Source: a virus. Taken from it: a stretch of 64,000 nucleotides of DNA. The stretch lies in the IMG/VR virus record IMGVR_UViG_3300042566_001051, positions 1-64,000 of that record; one strand, given 5' to 3'. The translations under genes and the position numbers were made by a program. The notes under the pieces were generated by a model that did no database searches, was not told the origin of the DNA, and was given only the letters and a program-made list of their open reading frames with translations. Below, piece by piece: positions 17,801-27,012 of the stretch. How positions within the stretch are numbered: the first letter of the stretch is position 1; each line of letters opens with the position of its first letter.

Positions 17801-20800
17801 CCGTCCATTGTCACGTCGTCCTGGTTCTCCTTGGCGCACATCATTTCCATGAAGTTGTCGGCGCCCTTGATACCAAGGCACATGTCATTGACGCGCTCAT
17901 GCCCAATGGCCAGCGACAGCATGGCGTAGATTTCCAGCGGGCTATTGGTGATCGGCGTGGCGGTCAGCATCAGGACGCCATCCTTCAGTTCCGACTTTCC
18001 ACGGATGAGCCAGGATTTGGCCTGGGCATCAATGCCGCGCTTCGATGCCGGAGACAAGGAAAGGAACTTGGCGGCCTTGAAATCGACGGTCTGGGCGGAA
18101 TTCTTGAAGACATGCGCCTCGTCGAACACGATGCTATCGACGCCCATGTCTTCAAGATATGGGGCGCTGCCGCTCTTGTTTGACAGGAAGGAAAGAAGTC
18201 CGGCCTGCTTGCCCTTGGCGCGCTCGTCCTCCTTCTTGTCCTCGCTCTCGGCAAAGCTGGCGTCAGCCTTGCGCATGAACTGCTCATAGGAGGCGATGGT
18301 TTCGTCTCGCAGTCGGATGCGCTCGAACGCTTCCAGTGTCATGAAAATCTTGCTGTGCCGGTTCTCCATGACGGCCGTCAGGTCGGCGTCGAAGTTCGAC
18401 GAGCTCACAACCGGTTTTCCGCCCTTGCCTTCGCGCAGGCCGACAAACAGGCAGTCGTCGGTTGAAGAATAGGCGCGCATGGCCTCCTTGCGCCAGTTGG
18501 ACAGCACGGAATTGGGAACCACGAAGAGCGTCTTGGTCTTGACGCCGATGCTCTGGGCGTATTGAACCGCAACCAGTCCCTGGAAGGTCTTGCCAAGCCC
18601 TACGCCATCGCCGTTGCCGCCACCAAATTCGCGGCCTTGCAAGCGGACAAATGCGTTTTGGTAGCCATGCAGCTTGAGTTCAGGGTTAAGGCCAGGAACC
18701 GGCAACGGCGATTCGTCGCTGACAGAGCGGAAGCGCAGCTTCTCGGGGTCGGATGCGACACTTTCCAGTCGGCTCACAATGGCGCGATTGCCGCGCACCC
18801 AGCCGTTGAACTGCTCGTTGGCGGTATTGACCATCTTGCGCAGCTCCTGGAGCGCCTTGGCATCATCCATGCCAAGTTTGGCGCCGCCAAGCGTAATGGT
18901 GCCGTTCTTCAGGTAGTCTCCGATGCGGTTCAGCAGCTTCTCGCGGTCGGTCAGCTTGCTGCCAGGAACATCAATATCGACGCGCTTTTCGCCAGTCTTC
19001 TCGTCATAGATGACAGAGGCAGACGGATGCACGAAACGGCGAAGGAATTCCGCCTTCTCTTCCAGTGTGACGTGAGGACTGAACAGGTTGAAGGTCAGCT
19101 TCGACACATCAACCTTGTCGATTCGGGCGGCGGCGTCCAGCTTCTGGCGCAGCAGCTTGGCCCGGATTTTCTCGTCGGTTGCTGCGGCGATGTCGGCGTC
19201 GGCGCGCTTCAGGAAGTCGGCGTAGTTGCCGACGTAATAGTCATCGGCGCGGGTGACGCTCTTCCCGTCAGGGGAGACGCACCAGGCCGGGTCTTCGTAT
19301 GGCTCGAATCCATCGCCATAGATGGCCTTGGCCTCGTCCATGCCGGCCCAGATGGATTTCGTTTTGTAGCGCAGCCCCTCGAAGCTGGAATCTGCCGTGA
19401 TTTCGACGGTTGGCGCCTGCTGCTGCACATCGCCACGCCACACGGCGGAGAACCCGGTTTTCTTCTGGTAGTGGTTGCCGATTGTGGCGAGCCCCTCCTT
19501 AACCTTCCCGCCAAGCACGGACGGCCGCTTTTTCGCGGCCACGGATACGCGCTGCATGGCGTCGGTCAGGGCGGGATATTCCTCGGCGAAATTGACGCCG
19601 ATTTCCTCGCCAAGTCGCTCTTCCAGGACTTGGGCGACTGACATCCCAACAATCCCGGCATTCCAAAACTGTGCGCGCTCGCCGGCGTCCTTCAGTCGGC
19701 GGATTTCGGCCATTGCGCCGCGTAGCCACGCCGGTATGTCGAGAGATTGCGAAGTCTCGATCATGTAATCGACGCACTTTTCAGCCTCGATCCAGGTGAC
19801 GCGGCTCTCAAAGGCGGAATACGGCGTCTTCAGCTTCCCGACCAGTTCGGCGGCGTCCGCGCTTTCCTCGCTGCGCATCATGGGCACCCAGCGGCCGCCC
19901 TGCATCTGAAGCGTCTGGCCGGACTGGGTGATCGTATCGCCATCGCGGTAAATGATCGGCGTGGTTTCAACCGTGCCCAGCAAGTCCCAATTCACTCTGG
20001 AATCAGGGAAGCGCTTCAGCATCTTGCCGATTTCTCCGACGCTGGCCTGAGTGATGACGCGATCCACGTCGCGGAACTTGTTCGGGTCTTTTGGAACGAA
20101 GTCGCCCAGCACGAATCGCTTTCCTTCGCCGTCGAAGTAACGGCCCTCGATGAACGGCTGCCATTGCACATTGGCATCGATCAGGGATTGCGGCGACTGC
20201 TCGCGCAATTCGGCGATCTTATCCAGGGTCTCGCGGCTGTACTTGCGGAAAGCAATCACGTCGGTCATGGTGTCGGCGCTTGCTGTGCCGAATACCGCGT
20301 TTGGCAGCCGGTAGGCGCCAAGGAATTCAGCCGCGTAGCTCGCCTTGACGCGCAATTCCTCTTCCTTGCCGCCCTTGCCGGAGACGCAGCGCGGCGGCGT
20401 GATGAAAACAGCCAGGCCGCCAGGCTTCAGCTTCTCCAGGGAGCGCAGAATGAAGTAGTTTTGCAGCGGCTCCTTCTGGTAGCGGTTGTCGTGCAACTGG
20501 TTGCCGCCTCGATCTGCGACGCCGCCAAACGGAACATTTGTCACGATGGCGTCGTATTGCTCGTCCGGCGTTCCGGCTGCCACCTTCTCGAAAGGGGCAA
20601 CAGTAGCCGTATAGCCTGGGCCTGCATTCACCAGTCCATTTATTCGGCCTGATGTCTCGTTGAGCTCCACGGCGTCAATAGCCGCGCTCAGTGGCGCCGT
20701 AGCGCCGAAAATGCCAACGCCAGCGCACGGGTCAAGCACCTTGCCGCCCTGAAAGCCAAGCTCTGACATCAATTCCCAAACGCCCTCGGCAATCGGCTTC

Positions 20801-21300
20801 GGGGTGTAATACTCGTAGGCGCTGCCCTTCTTGCCGTCGGCCCCGACCAGCGCGCCGCCTGTACCGGAATACTTCGCAAGCGCCAGCTTTTCCTCTGGCG
20901 TCAGCCGGGACGGATCAATCTCGCCGGAATCGATGCGCGACAAAAGAGACATCGCGGCCGCGTTGTCCTTCTTGCGCTGGGCTGGCTTGCGGTTCGGGTC
21001 GAATTCGTAATACTGCGCCGTCTGGTTGCGCGGCGCCTGCGGCTCTTCGCCGCCTTCCTGCCGCTGTGAAACCGGTTCCGCGCGGGCGGCATTGGCGCCA
21101 AGATCGACGCGAATCTGGTTGGCTCTGGACGCCAGTTTCAGGCGTTTGACGGAGGCCAGCGGGCCGTCGCCGACATCCTTCAGGCCAACCTTGATCTTGG
21201 CAAGTTCGCCGACCAGCTTCAGGCGGGCCAGCAGCCCGCCGCTTCCGACGGCATCATCAAAGGCGATTCGATTCAGCATTTCTCGTTCTTCCTCATGCAA
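14869..21300 (-). CDS. darB: DarB-like polyvalent protein: DNA methylase plus SNF2-type helicase
   Basis: This 2143-aa protein joins an adenine-methylase-like domain (SAM motif VLDPCAGVGIFG near residue 190; catalytic-type motif VTNVPFGG near 255) to a superfamily-2 helicase. The helicase motifs are Walker A GVGLGKT near 900, DEAH near 1060, LTATP, and RNGRGVRQG near 1520. In phage P1, DarB has this layout, is packaged in the head and is injected to protect DNA from type I restriction. The extra C-terminal 600 residues are typical of polyvalent proteins of phages and conjugative elements. The catalytic NPPF/NPPY motif reads NVPF here. It overlaps the next upstream gene by 8 nt. Confidence 0.8.
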   Translation of the reverse strand: MHEEEREMLNRIAFDDAVGSGGLLARLKLVGELAKIKVGLKDVGDGPLASVKRLKLASRANQIRVDLGANAARAEPVSQRQEGGEEPQAPRNQTAQYYEFDPNRKPAQRKKDNAAAMSLLSRIDSGEIDPSRLTPEEKLALAKYSGTGGALVGADGKKGSAYEYYTPKPIAEGVWELMSELGFQGGKVLDPCAGVGIFGATAPLSAAIDAVELNETSGRINGLVNAGPGYTATVAPFEKVAAGTPDEQYDAIVTNVPFGGVADRGGNQLHDNRYQKEPLQNYFILRSLEKLKPGGLAVFITPPRCVSGKGGKEEELRVKASYAAEFLGAYRLPNAVFGTASADTMTDVIAFRKYSRETLDKIAELREQSPQSLIDANVQWQPFIEGRYFDGEGKRFVLGDFVPKDPNKFRDVDRVITQASVGEIGKMLKRFPDSRVNWDLLGTVETTPIIYRDGDTITQSGQTLQMQGGRWVPMMRSEESADAAELVGKLKTPYSAFESRVTWIEAEKCVDYMIETSQSLDIPAWLRGAMAEIRRLKDAGERAQFWNAGIVGMSVAQVLEERLGEEIGVNFAEEYPALTDAMQRVSVAAKKRPSVLGGKVKEGLATIGNHYQKKTGFSAVWRGDVQQQAPTVEITADSSFEGLRYKTKSIWAGMDEAKAIYGDGFEPYEDPAWCVSPDGKSVTRADDYYVGNYADFLKRADADIAAATDEKIRAKLLRQKLDAAARIDKVDVSKLTFNLFSPHVTLEEKAEFLRRFVHPSASVIYDEKTGEKRVDIDVPGSKLTDREKLLNRIGDYLKNGTITLGGAKLGMDDAKALQELRKMVNTANEQFNGWVRGNRAIVSRLESVASDPEKLRFRSVSDESPLPVPGLNPELKLHGYQNAFVRLQGREFGGGNGDGVGLGKTFQGLVAVQYAQSIGVKTKTLFVVPNSVLSNWRKEAMRAYSSTDDCLFVGLREGKGGKPVVSSSNFDADLTAVMENRHSKIFMTLEAFERIRLRDETIASYEQFMRKADASFAESEDKKEDERAKGKQAGLLSFLSNKSGSAPYLEDMGVDSIVFDEAHVFKNSAQTVDFKAAKFLSLSPASKRGIDAQAKSWLIRGKSELKDGVLMLTATPITNSPLEIYAMLSLAIGHERVNDMCLGIKGADNFMEMMCAKENQDDVTMDGVARTTDVFVGLNNVGVLRKALSSAFTIRSAEDVGEQIVVPDREEKATPVTLPKDIVDRLKLYKGAFRWAIDEISEKSPNRGDKGAFDEVSRHFGEEMALVGHPFNLINKMTLLIADPELDQRATFYSFIAAQADKAKAAIEQFNAKRFSEDRPRPSPMTDESAIVGRKTTKDAAGNESELLKIEVRAKAIDGNRVAIDTIDPDTQSAFEAIAEKLGLDLDVSVPPKLAAMLENFQHEQATPRGIDESGGKSPIVKQIVFCDILPLHNKIKRLLSKRAGVPSGAVAVITGKTNNAPDEIMAVQDGFNAGGEDNKYRVVIANEKAEVGINLQKGTQAIHHLTIGWTPDSLEQRNGRGVRQGNKTARVSLYYYDADGTFDTSKRAMVNKKADWISQVMDVNGSDSVAVTGGLSKEQMEALIDVVGDADAMRRMQETIAAKEAASRASSNRDRQMINIDTIRKQNAFLSENPTPANFIIRKIIGLWNMEKQAGMLRDRINNPKATATAVAKNESLLAELMASIGGLRRQIEGSATIYRSEWRAGGQSKETVSLDSFFTAVRGGKKQKDDDIESMLLGKIWPTFGIDAIDGGTISNEWQSEVDMAKSMIDESKSSFFRQAEESGAYPAAVADAIANGNGIVYNGKPLLHGAFVRLGSGLAVLTLVNGRPGAFGRSRDGSPLADRDIMAGEWIYQGSAEYDACITEAAEIEDRINEGGTVENGFNKVVPEVAQRRKVEAIAAYSAHEYQLPQPHFPFVILPNDADKTPAMRSIFDSQASVIKSFDSGSFVVSSSLAVERRQHGSSSESKFDALREYAAATGVKLTIADFDDFDIWLQKQIEKTVSLDNLKAALTGESEPEIREQAASFMQGAASWFDYKGKDPASDYLPWAYKSAIEAAVSKALSGSAPKGNLPTDVVGIKGNTKPWKETIKNCANLAGFGKFKWDGDALVWNVYRSTWDYLVSTYPRAAEQLELADATRSI

Positions 21301-24300
21301 GTTCAGCGGTGGCGGCCATCATGGCGTTCTGGTAGGCACTCACGGCCTGCTCGAACAGGCTGACAAGCGCGGGGTCGGTTTGCTGGCGGTAATAGGCGGC
21401 CTCCAGTGAGTCGGCCAGTTCAGGCGCAAGAATGTCAGGGACGTTGCCGTCGATCACGGACTGGAACAGCGCCTGGTCTGCTTGCTTTTGCCGGTCTTCG
21501 GGCGAAGCTTCTGGCGCGGCCTCCTGCGTAGCGGGCTCGCCCTTGCTCTTGATCTGACCGATGGTCTTTGGCGAGAAGTGGAAATCAAGCTCAACGCCGG
21601 CGCTGATGAGTTCTTCGATGCTGATGTAGCCAAGCTCGCCGCCATAACCCAAGTCAGCCAAGCCGAAAGCCTGCTGGGTGCCTTTGCCTTCCATGTCCTT
21701 TTCGGTGATGTACCAGTCAGCGGCACCCCTGAAGTAGTGGAGGTGCGCTACAGCAGAATCTCCCATTCCGTCCTGGTCGTAGGTCTTGGGCATGGCGGCG
21801 ATGACGCCGGCCAGTTCTTTCATCTTGTCCGCGAAGAACTGCCATTCTTCGCCCATGAGTCCGGCGATCACGGCCTTGTTCTGACCTTCCGACATCCAGA
21901 CGTTCATGCCGGTATCGGTCAGCATCTTGAGCGCGGACGCGCGATCTTTTGCCGGTCCTTCAATCGCCTCGGGCACCGCGTTCGCTGCCTTGGTGGAAAA
22001 TAGGGCGTCAATCATCGCTGCTGCATCCTCATCGGAATAGGTTGCCTCCGTGCCGGATGGGAATACGACGCGCTGGTCGCCGGACGCGCCGACGAACACC
22101 ATTGCCTTGCCGTCGCCGCCAATGTCGATACGCCCAACCACTTCTCCGCCCTTCTTGACTTTGCCGACATAGCCGTCGGAATCAACGCCGTCGAGCGAGA
22201 CGGAATCGAAGCCGTCGCGTGGCTGGTTGTCGATATGCGGATACTTGGCTTTCATTTCAGGCGTGCGCAGCAGGTTCCGCGCGCCGGTATGGCGAATGCG
22301 CTTGGTCAGGTAGTCGCTGATGGTGCGAGCGTCGTGGGCATAGTCAGCCAGGCGCTTGTCCTGCTCCGGCGTCAGATCGGGAATGCCGGCCTTGCGGTTG
22401 ATGGCGATGTCGATAAGGCTGCGCAAGCGGCGCTTGGCCTCTTCCTTGTCCATGACATCGCCGGCCGCCGTCCATCCGTATGCCGATTCAGGAACCTTCG
22501 CAAACTTGGCGTCCGATGCGATGAAGTCGCGGAAATACTGGAGCAATGCCTTGGTCGCGGAAATGGCCTGCTTTTCGACGCCAAGGTAGGCGCCGTCGGC
22601 GCTGTCCAGGGTCGCGGATTCCGCCTCGAACAGCCCGCCAATTTCCTCTTCGCTCGGGCCGTAGTCAGCCTCGGAAAGGATTCCGATGGCCTCCTTGATG
22701 CTGTCGGAGACTTCGGCCTCAAGGTTGGCCTGGCCGATATTCCCCTCGGCGCGATTGATCGGCTCGTTGGTGGCAACAACATCAAGCGCGCGCTCAAGCT
22801 CGGCAACGGCAGCGCCTACGCCGTCCAGCGCCGCACCGGAGAACATCCCCCAATCGACACTGGCGCCGTTACGCTGGGCCGCTTGATCCATTTCCTTGGC
22901 TGTGACGAACGGGGAGTATTCTGGCTTGTCCAGGTAGTCGGCGAGCCACGCCTTGAATTCGTCCGTTGCGCTGGCGAACTGATAGGCCGCATCAACACTC
23001 ACTGCCTTGTCTCCGTCCGCATTTCCGACTGGTTCAATGGCGCCGACTGATTCAAGCGCTTTGCGCAGTCCGCCGAATGCCATTGCCGCCTTCAGGAAGC
23101 CGTTGAAGCTGCGGTTGTTGACGTAGCGGAGCGCGCTCCCCTTCTTCATGCCGTAGATCGTTGCTGCGCCCTTCTTGCCGGTGCCGGCCTCGTCGTATCC
23201 TTCGGCAAACTGGCGCAACAGGTACTGCTGCCCATCAACCACGTCGGCGCCGTCTCGCACCTTCATGCTCTTCAGCCAGCCCCAGGAATCCCTGACGCCT
23301 TCCTCAGCCTTGCGAGCCTGCCACGCCGCATCTTTAGCGGCCTCAATCTCGGCGCGCTTCTCGGCTGTGATGCCAGCCCATTCGTCGATCTGCTTGGCGC
23401 GCTCCTTCTGAGTCTTTGCCAGCTTGAAGCCTGCCGCCCGTTCGAAAATCTCCATGCTGGCCTTGTTGCTGTCGCTGCCAACGCCGGCCAGGATGCTGCG
23501 CAGCGCCTCGGCGTCCTTTTCATTGACGGCGGTGACGACGCGGGAAACCCAGTCGCTACGCTGCCCCATGTCGATGCCGTGCTTGCGATAGATGGCGCGG
23601 GCCGCGTCTTCAAGTGAAGCGTCTTCAGGAAGGGCTGCAAGCTCCGCCTTGCCTGCCTCGATCAGTTTTTCCTTGGCGATGGCTTGAATCTTGTCCATTG
23701 CCTCGCGGTAGGCATCCATTGCCTTGCTTTGTGCCTGGAATTCCTCGGTTTCAGTGACACCAGACAGGCGGGAATCCCATGTCTTCATGCCGGCCGCCTC
23801 CAGAGCATCGCGGGCCTTGATAATCGGCCGTTCGCTGTTGGCGGCGCTTTGCAGCTTCTGGATTTCTGCCGTCGCGCTGGCGTTGTCGACGATCCCTTCC
23901 CAATTCACGGCAGCCACGGCGGCATTGACCATCGCCGCCTCTTCTCCCCACGCCTTGATGTAGGCGTCGATCAGGGCCTGTTCGTTTGAAGCAGGGGCGC
24001 CTTCTGCCTGAAGCGGCGGGAGCCCAAACCCCTCGCGCCAGCGGTTCTCGTTCTGCTCCTTGTCTCCAATCTTGGTTATCGCGGCATAGCTGCGCTCCAT
24101 GTCTTCGATCATGCTTGCCTTGGTATCGCTCTTGAACCCTGCTCCGTTGCCGTCAGCGGGGTTCATCTCCTTGCCGTTTTCCAAGACGCGAACGCCCCAT
24201 ACCCGCTGTTTCCCTTGCCTGATCTTGACGGCGAAAGCTTGGAATTTGACGGAGCCGACAGAGAACACATCGGGCGACTCATCCTGTTCGCCGGATTTCT

Positions 24301-26020
24301 GTGTCAGTTCGGCCAGCAGGGCGTCATCATCGGCTGCGGTCAGCGTGCTGGTGTCCTCGGCCACGGTGTATCCGGCCTTGCGCAGTTGCTCAATGGTTGG
24401 CTCGGCATGTGCTGCCAGCACCTTGCCGCCCTCGGCTCCCGGTGTGGCATTGATGATGTTCCACGCCTTTTCGCCTTCCGGCGTGTCCGGGAAGAACGAC
24501 GTAAAGAGGCCGTCGGCGCTGTTGCGATAGGTGATGTCGGGCTTCTGCTGCGCAGACTTTGCGGAGGCTTCCGGCACGACAGAGGCAATAGCCTTTTCAA
24601 CGTCATCCGGGTGGTTTTCAAGAATCTTGTCGATGGCAGCAAATCGGCCTAGCTTCAGGGTAACAACCGTCACCAGCGACGGGCTTGCGCCGACTTGCGT
24701 GATCTGCTCGTCAGTCATGCCTTCGAGGATGGCGCGAGCCGCTTCCTCTCGCTTGGCAAGTGCAGCCTGCTCTTCGTCCGTCAGCAGTGTGCGGGCCGGC
24801 GCAGTCTCAGCGGCCACTTTTGCCACTTCGAGTTCATGCTGCGCCGTCGCCAACTCGGTTTCCAGCGTGGTGATTTCATCCTTCAGCGCCTGGATTCCCT
24901 GCATGCGCTCCGCGCGCTTGGTGTTGGCGCGCTGGAATGCCGGGCTGTTTTTCTCGGCAAGCCGAATGATGCGGCGTGCAACTTCGCGGACATTGAGGTC
25001 TTCGCCGCGCTCGGGCGCCACAACGATGGTGATGTCCTTCTTGTTCAGGAGCCACTTCCACGAGATAACCTCATCACTCGCCGCCATCTTGTTCGGCGTC
25101 ACGTCCGGGTTGTGGAAGAAGATCGAAACGGTTTGGCCGTCGGATAGCTCGAAAATGGCTGCCACGTTGGCGACGCCGCGCTGCTTGAATGGCTCGGTAA
25201 CCTGCATGGCAACCGGCTTGACGGACTCGCCAGAGCGAACCATGACGCCCTGTAGAACCTCCATCTTCCGCTCCAGCTTGGCGTATGGCGTCACCAGTGC
25301 ATCAAACGCCAGGGCGCCGTCGGCGTCTTCAATGATGTCCTTGGCGCTCACAGCGTCCAGCAATAGGCTTTCGCCAGCGTCTGATCGCCGGATTTCGTAC
25401 AGCACTTGGTCAAGGGTCTGGTCGTAGGGCAGCGCTTCGCTGTTCCATTGCACTTTGCGGGTCATGGTTTCGAGTCCTTCGTGAGGGAGATTTTCAGCAC
25501 GCAGCGGCCGGCGCATGTCTCCATTCTTGAGCCACCACTTGAGTTGAGAAACGGATAGGGAAACGACGCTGGCGAGGCCATTCCAGCCGCGCTCGTAACT
25601 GTCCAGGTAGGCGCGCCGCGCGGACTCTTCGTCCGGGTAAGCAAGCATCACCTTGTGCTCGTCGAACTTTCCGCCGACGTTCTGGTTGATGACGAATGCC
25701 GCCTGGGATTGGGGGTAGAAGCCGATGAAGCAATCAACGCAGTCGCCGTCGTTGCCTTTTGTGCCGTTGATGTAGCCGTAGTGGGCCGCCATCCGGCTTG
25801 CCCAGCGCTTTCCGGTCTTGGAATCGATCCCGGTTCGATAGCTGCCGCGCGGCTGCTCGATGGCAATGGCCAGGCCGTAGATGTTGGCCCGGCCTACCTT
25901 GTAATTTCCAGAGAGGCATTGCGCCTCGGTCGGCGCCGGAATCGGGTTATCCCCGAAGGCGCCGCCGTGGGCGGCAGTCTCGATCTGAAGGAAGGTGGAA
26001 TCGGCGCTCATGCACGGCAT
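21293..26020 (-). CDS. Giant polyvalent protein with inorganic-pyrophosphatase-like and DUF2958-like domains
   Basis: The 1575-aa protein begins with the domain named InPase in polyvalent proteins (about residues 45-165; GSYRTGIDSKTGKRWASRM, HYGYINGTKGNDGDCVDCFIG, FDEHKVMLAYPDEESARRAYLDSYERGW). The middle is long and helical. A DUF2958-like domain lies at about 1395-1490 (AVAHLHYFRGAADWYITEKDMEGK, LGYISIEELISAGVELDFHF). Such proteins are thought to enter the host with the DNA and counter its defences. It lies between DarA-like and DarB-like genes, where P1 carries ddrB/hdf/ulx, so a virion-delivered antirestriction role is inferred. Confidence 0.65.
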   Translation of the reverse strand: MPCMSADSTFLQIETAAHGGAFGDNPIPAPTEAQCLSGNYKVGRANIYGLAIAIEQPRGSYRTGIDSKTGKRWASRMAAHYGYINGTKGNDGDCVDCFIGFYPQSQAAFVINQNVGGKFDEHKVMLAYPDEESARRAYLDSYERGWNGLASVVSLSVSQLKWWLKNGDMRRPLRAENLPHEGLETMTRKVQWNSEALPYDQTLDQVLYEIRRSDAGESLLLDAVSAKDIIEDADGALAFDALVTPYAKLERKMEVLQGVMVRSGESVKPVAMQVTEPFKQRGVANVAAIFELSDGQTVSIFFHNPDVTPNKMAASDEVISWKWLLNKKDITIVVAPERGEDLNVREVARRIIRLAEKNSPAFQRANTKRAERMQGIQALKDEITTLETELATAQHELEVAKVAAETAPARTLLTDEEQAALAKREEAARAILEGMTDEQITQVGASPSLVTVVTLKLGRFAAIDKILENHPDDVEKAIASVVPEASAKSAQQKPDITYRNSADGLFTSFFPDTPEGEKAWNIINATPGAEGGKVLAAHAEPTIEQLRKAGYTVAEDTSTLTAADDDALLAELTQKSGEQDESPDVFSVGSVKFQAFAVKIRQGKQRVWGVRVLENGKEMNPADGNGAGFKSDTKASMIEDMERSYAAITKIGDKEQNENRWREGFGLPPLQAEGAPASNEQALIDAYIKAWGEEAAMVNAAVAAVNWEGIVDNASATAEIQKLQSAANSERPIIKARDALEAAGMKTWDSRLSGVTETEEFQAQSKAMDAYREAMDKIQAIAKEKLIEAGKAELAALPEDASLEDAARAIYRKHGIDMGQRSDWVSRVVTAVNEKDAEALRSILAGVGSDSNKASMEIFERAAGFKLAKTQKERAKQIDEWAGITAEKRAEIEAAKDAAWQARKAEEGVRDSWGWLKSMKVRDGADVVDGQQYLLRQFAEGYDEAGTGKKGAATIYGMKKGSALRYVNNRSFNGFLKAAMAFGGLRKALESVGAIEPVGNADGDKAVSVDAAYQFASATDEFKAWLADYLDKPEYSPFVTAKEMDQAAQRNGASVDWGMFSGAALDGVGAAVAELERALDVVATNEPINRAEGNIGQANLEAEVSDSIKEAIGILSEADYGPSEEEIGGLFEAESATLDSADGAYLGVEKQAISATKALLQYFRDFIASDAKFAKVPESAYGWTAAGDVMDKEEAKRRLRSLIDIAINRKAGIPDLTPEQDKRLADYAHDARTISDYLTKRIRHTGARNLLRTPEMKAKYPHIDNQPRDGFDSVSLDGVDSDGYVGKVKKGGEVVGRIDIGGDGKAMVFVGASGDQRVVFPSGTEATYSDEDAAAMIDALFSTKAANAVPEAIEGPAKDRASALKMLTDTGMNVWMSEGQNKAVIAGLMGEEWQFFADKMKELAGVIAAMPKTYDQDGMGDSAVAHLHYFRGAADWYITEKDMEGKGTQQAFGLADLGYGGELGYISIEELISAGVELDFHFSPKTIGQIKSKGEPATQEAAPEASPEDRQKQADQALFQSVIDGNVPDILAPELADSLEAAYYRQQTDPALVSLFEQAVSAYQNAMMAATAELA

Positions 26021-26061
26021 GGTATGCCGCGCGCAACAGCCCGATTGGCGAGGTTTTCCGC

Positions 26062-26553
26062 TTACGCAGCGGCGGTTTTGACCGCTGTCAGTCCAGATAT
26101 TTCGGAGCGGACGGCGGCAATCGCCGACTTCAGTGCGTCGCGCTTGTCGGTGAGAACCTGCTCCATTTTTGGCGCTGCCGTGCGGATGCCGGCGGGAGGC
26201 TTCACCTTGGCCGCTGCAAGAATCTTCTGGAACTTCGAGCGGCCGGCATCCATCGCCTGAACAATCTCAGCGATAGCCTTGACGTGATCGTCCTGATTCT
26301 TGATTGGCAGCACCTTGCCGTTCAGCAGCACTTGGAAAATGTCGCCGCTCTGCTTGATGCGCAGCACGACGGTCTGGGAGTCGGCAAAGGTGAGCGCCAT
26401 TTCGCGGTAGGTGACGCCGGATGATCGCTTGAGCGCGGACGGGATGTCCTGCTGCACGACGTTGGCGCCGGCGCGCGAGAAGTAGCGGATGGCTTGCTTG
26501 GCCGCCTTATCCTTGGCCGTCAGGTCTTCGAAGCTGAAAAGTAGATTCTTCAT
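26062..26553 (-). CDS. DarA N-terminal-domain-like antirestriction protein
   Basis: The 163-aa protein resembles the DarA N-terminal domain. Supporting segments are FSFEDLTAKDKAAKQAIRYFSRAGANVVQQDI, then SSGVTYREMALTFADSQTVVLRIKQSGDIFQVLLNGKVLPIK and a lysine/alanine-rich tail. P1 DarA is needed to incorporate the Dar proteins into the head. Here the domain is free-standing and precedes the two giant polyvalent genes in the same operon, supporting a P1-like Dar cassette. The stop and start of adjacent genes touch at 26553. Confidence 0.65.
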   Translation of the reverse strand: MKNLLFSFEDLTAKDKAAKQAIRYFSRAGANVVQQDIPSALKRSSGVTYREMALTFADSQTVVLRIKQSGDIFQVLLNGKVLPIKNQDDHVKAIAEIVQAMDAGRSKFQKILAAAKVKPPAGIRTAAPKMEQVLTDKRDALKSAIAAVRSEISGLTAVKTAAA

Positions 26554-26843
26554 TATGCGTTATCCTCACAAAAAACATCCGGGCTTCCAGTCATGCAGAA
26601 CGATCCGCAATCAACAGGATCGCCGATTCGCGCAAGGTCTAGGCCGTTTACAAAAACCGTTGGGCTACCTTTTGCCAGGTTTCCACCGTGACATGGCGGG
26701 CAGCAGTGAACTGCCCAATCGTCTGTTCGTCGGTGGATTCCCAGGCCGTTAACAAATACGTCCGCGCTGGCCTGGATGTTTGGCCGAGAAGGCCAGCAAC
26801 CGTGTCCGGTACAGATGTCGGTGTGCCTATGAACCGCCGGCAT
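26553..26843 (-). CDS. PAAR-domain spike-tip protein
   Basis: This 96-aa protein has two PAAR-type repeats (HRHTDICTGHGCWP...ASADVFVNGLGIHRRTDDW and HGGNLAKGSPTVFVNGLDLARIGDPV) and metal-binding His/Cys residues. PAAR proteins form the sharp tip on the tail spike and bind iron or zinc. I chose ATG 26843 because the family starts at MPAV-R, although the frame is open to 26996. It lies downstream of the spike gene, as expected, with a 61-aa gene between. Confidence 0.85.
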   Translation of the reverse strand: MPAVHRHTDICTGHGCWPSRPNIQASADVFVNGLGIHRRTDDWAVHCCPPCHGGNLAKGSPTVFVNGLDLARIGDPVDCGSFCMTGSPDVFCEDNA

Positions 26844-27012
26844 CTTTGACAAGCTCCATGTAGCGGTCGTAAATCTTCGACCCCTCCATTGACGCCATCT
26901 GCATTGCCTCTGAGCGCACAACGGAATTCTTTTGACATACCGCCGTTTGCTCCATTGCGGCCGCAATTCGTTCGAGCGCAACAGCAACTCTCTCAATCAT
27001 CGCGTCGCTCAC
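26827..27012 (-). CDS. Small helical protein between spike and PAAR genes
   Basis: The 61-aa protein (MSDAMIERVAVALERIAAAMEQ...) is predicted all-helical with a heptad-like N-terminus. Its start overlaps the spike gene stop (ATGA at 27012) and its end overlaps the PAAR gene, so it is tightly coupled with both. I cannot name it. Coupling suggests a spike or hub accessory. Confidence 0.55.
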   Translation of the reverse strand: MSDAMIERVAVALERIAAAMEQTAVCQKNSVVRSEAMQMASMEGSKIYDRYMELVKDAGGS

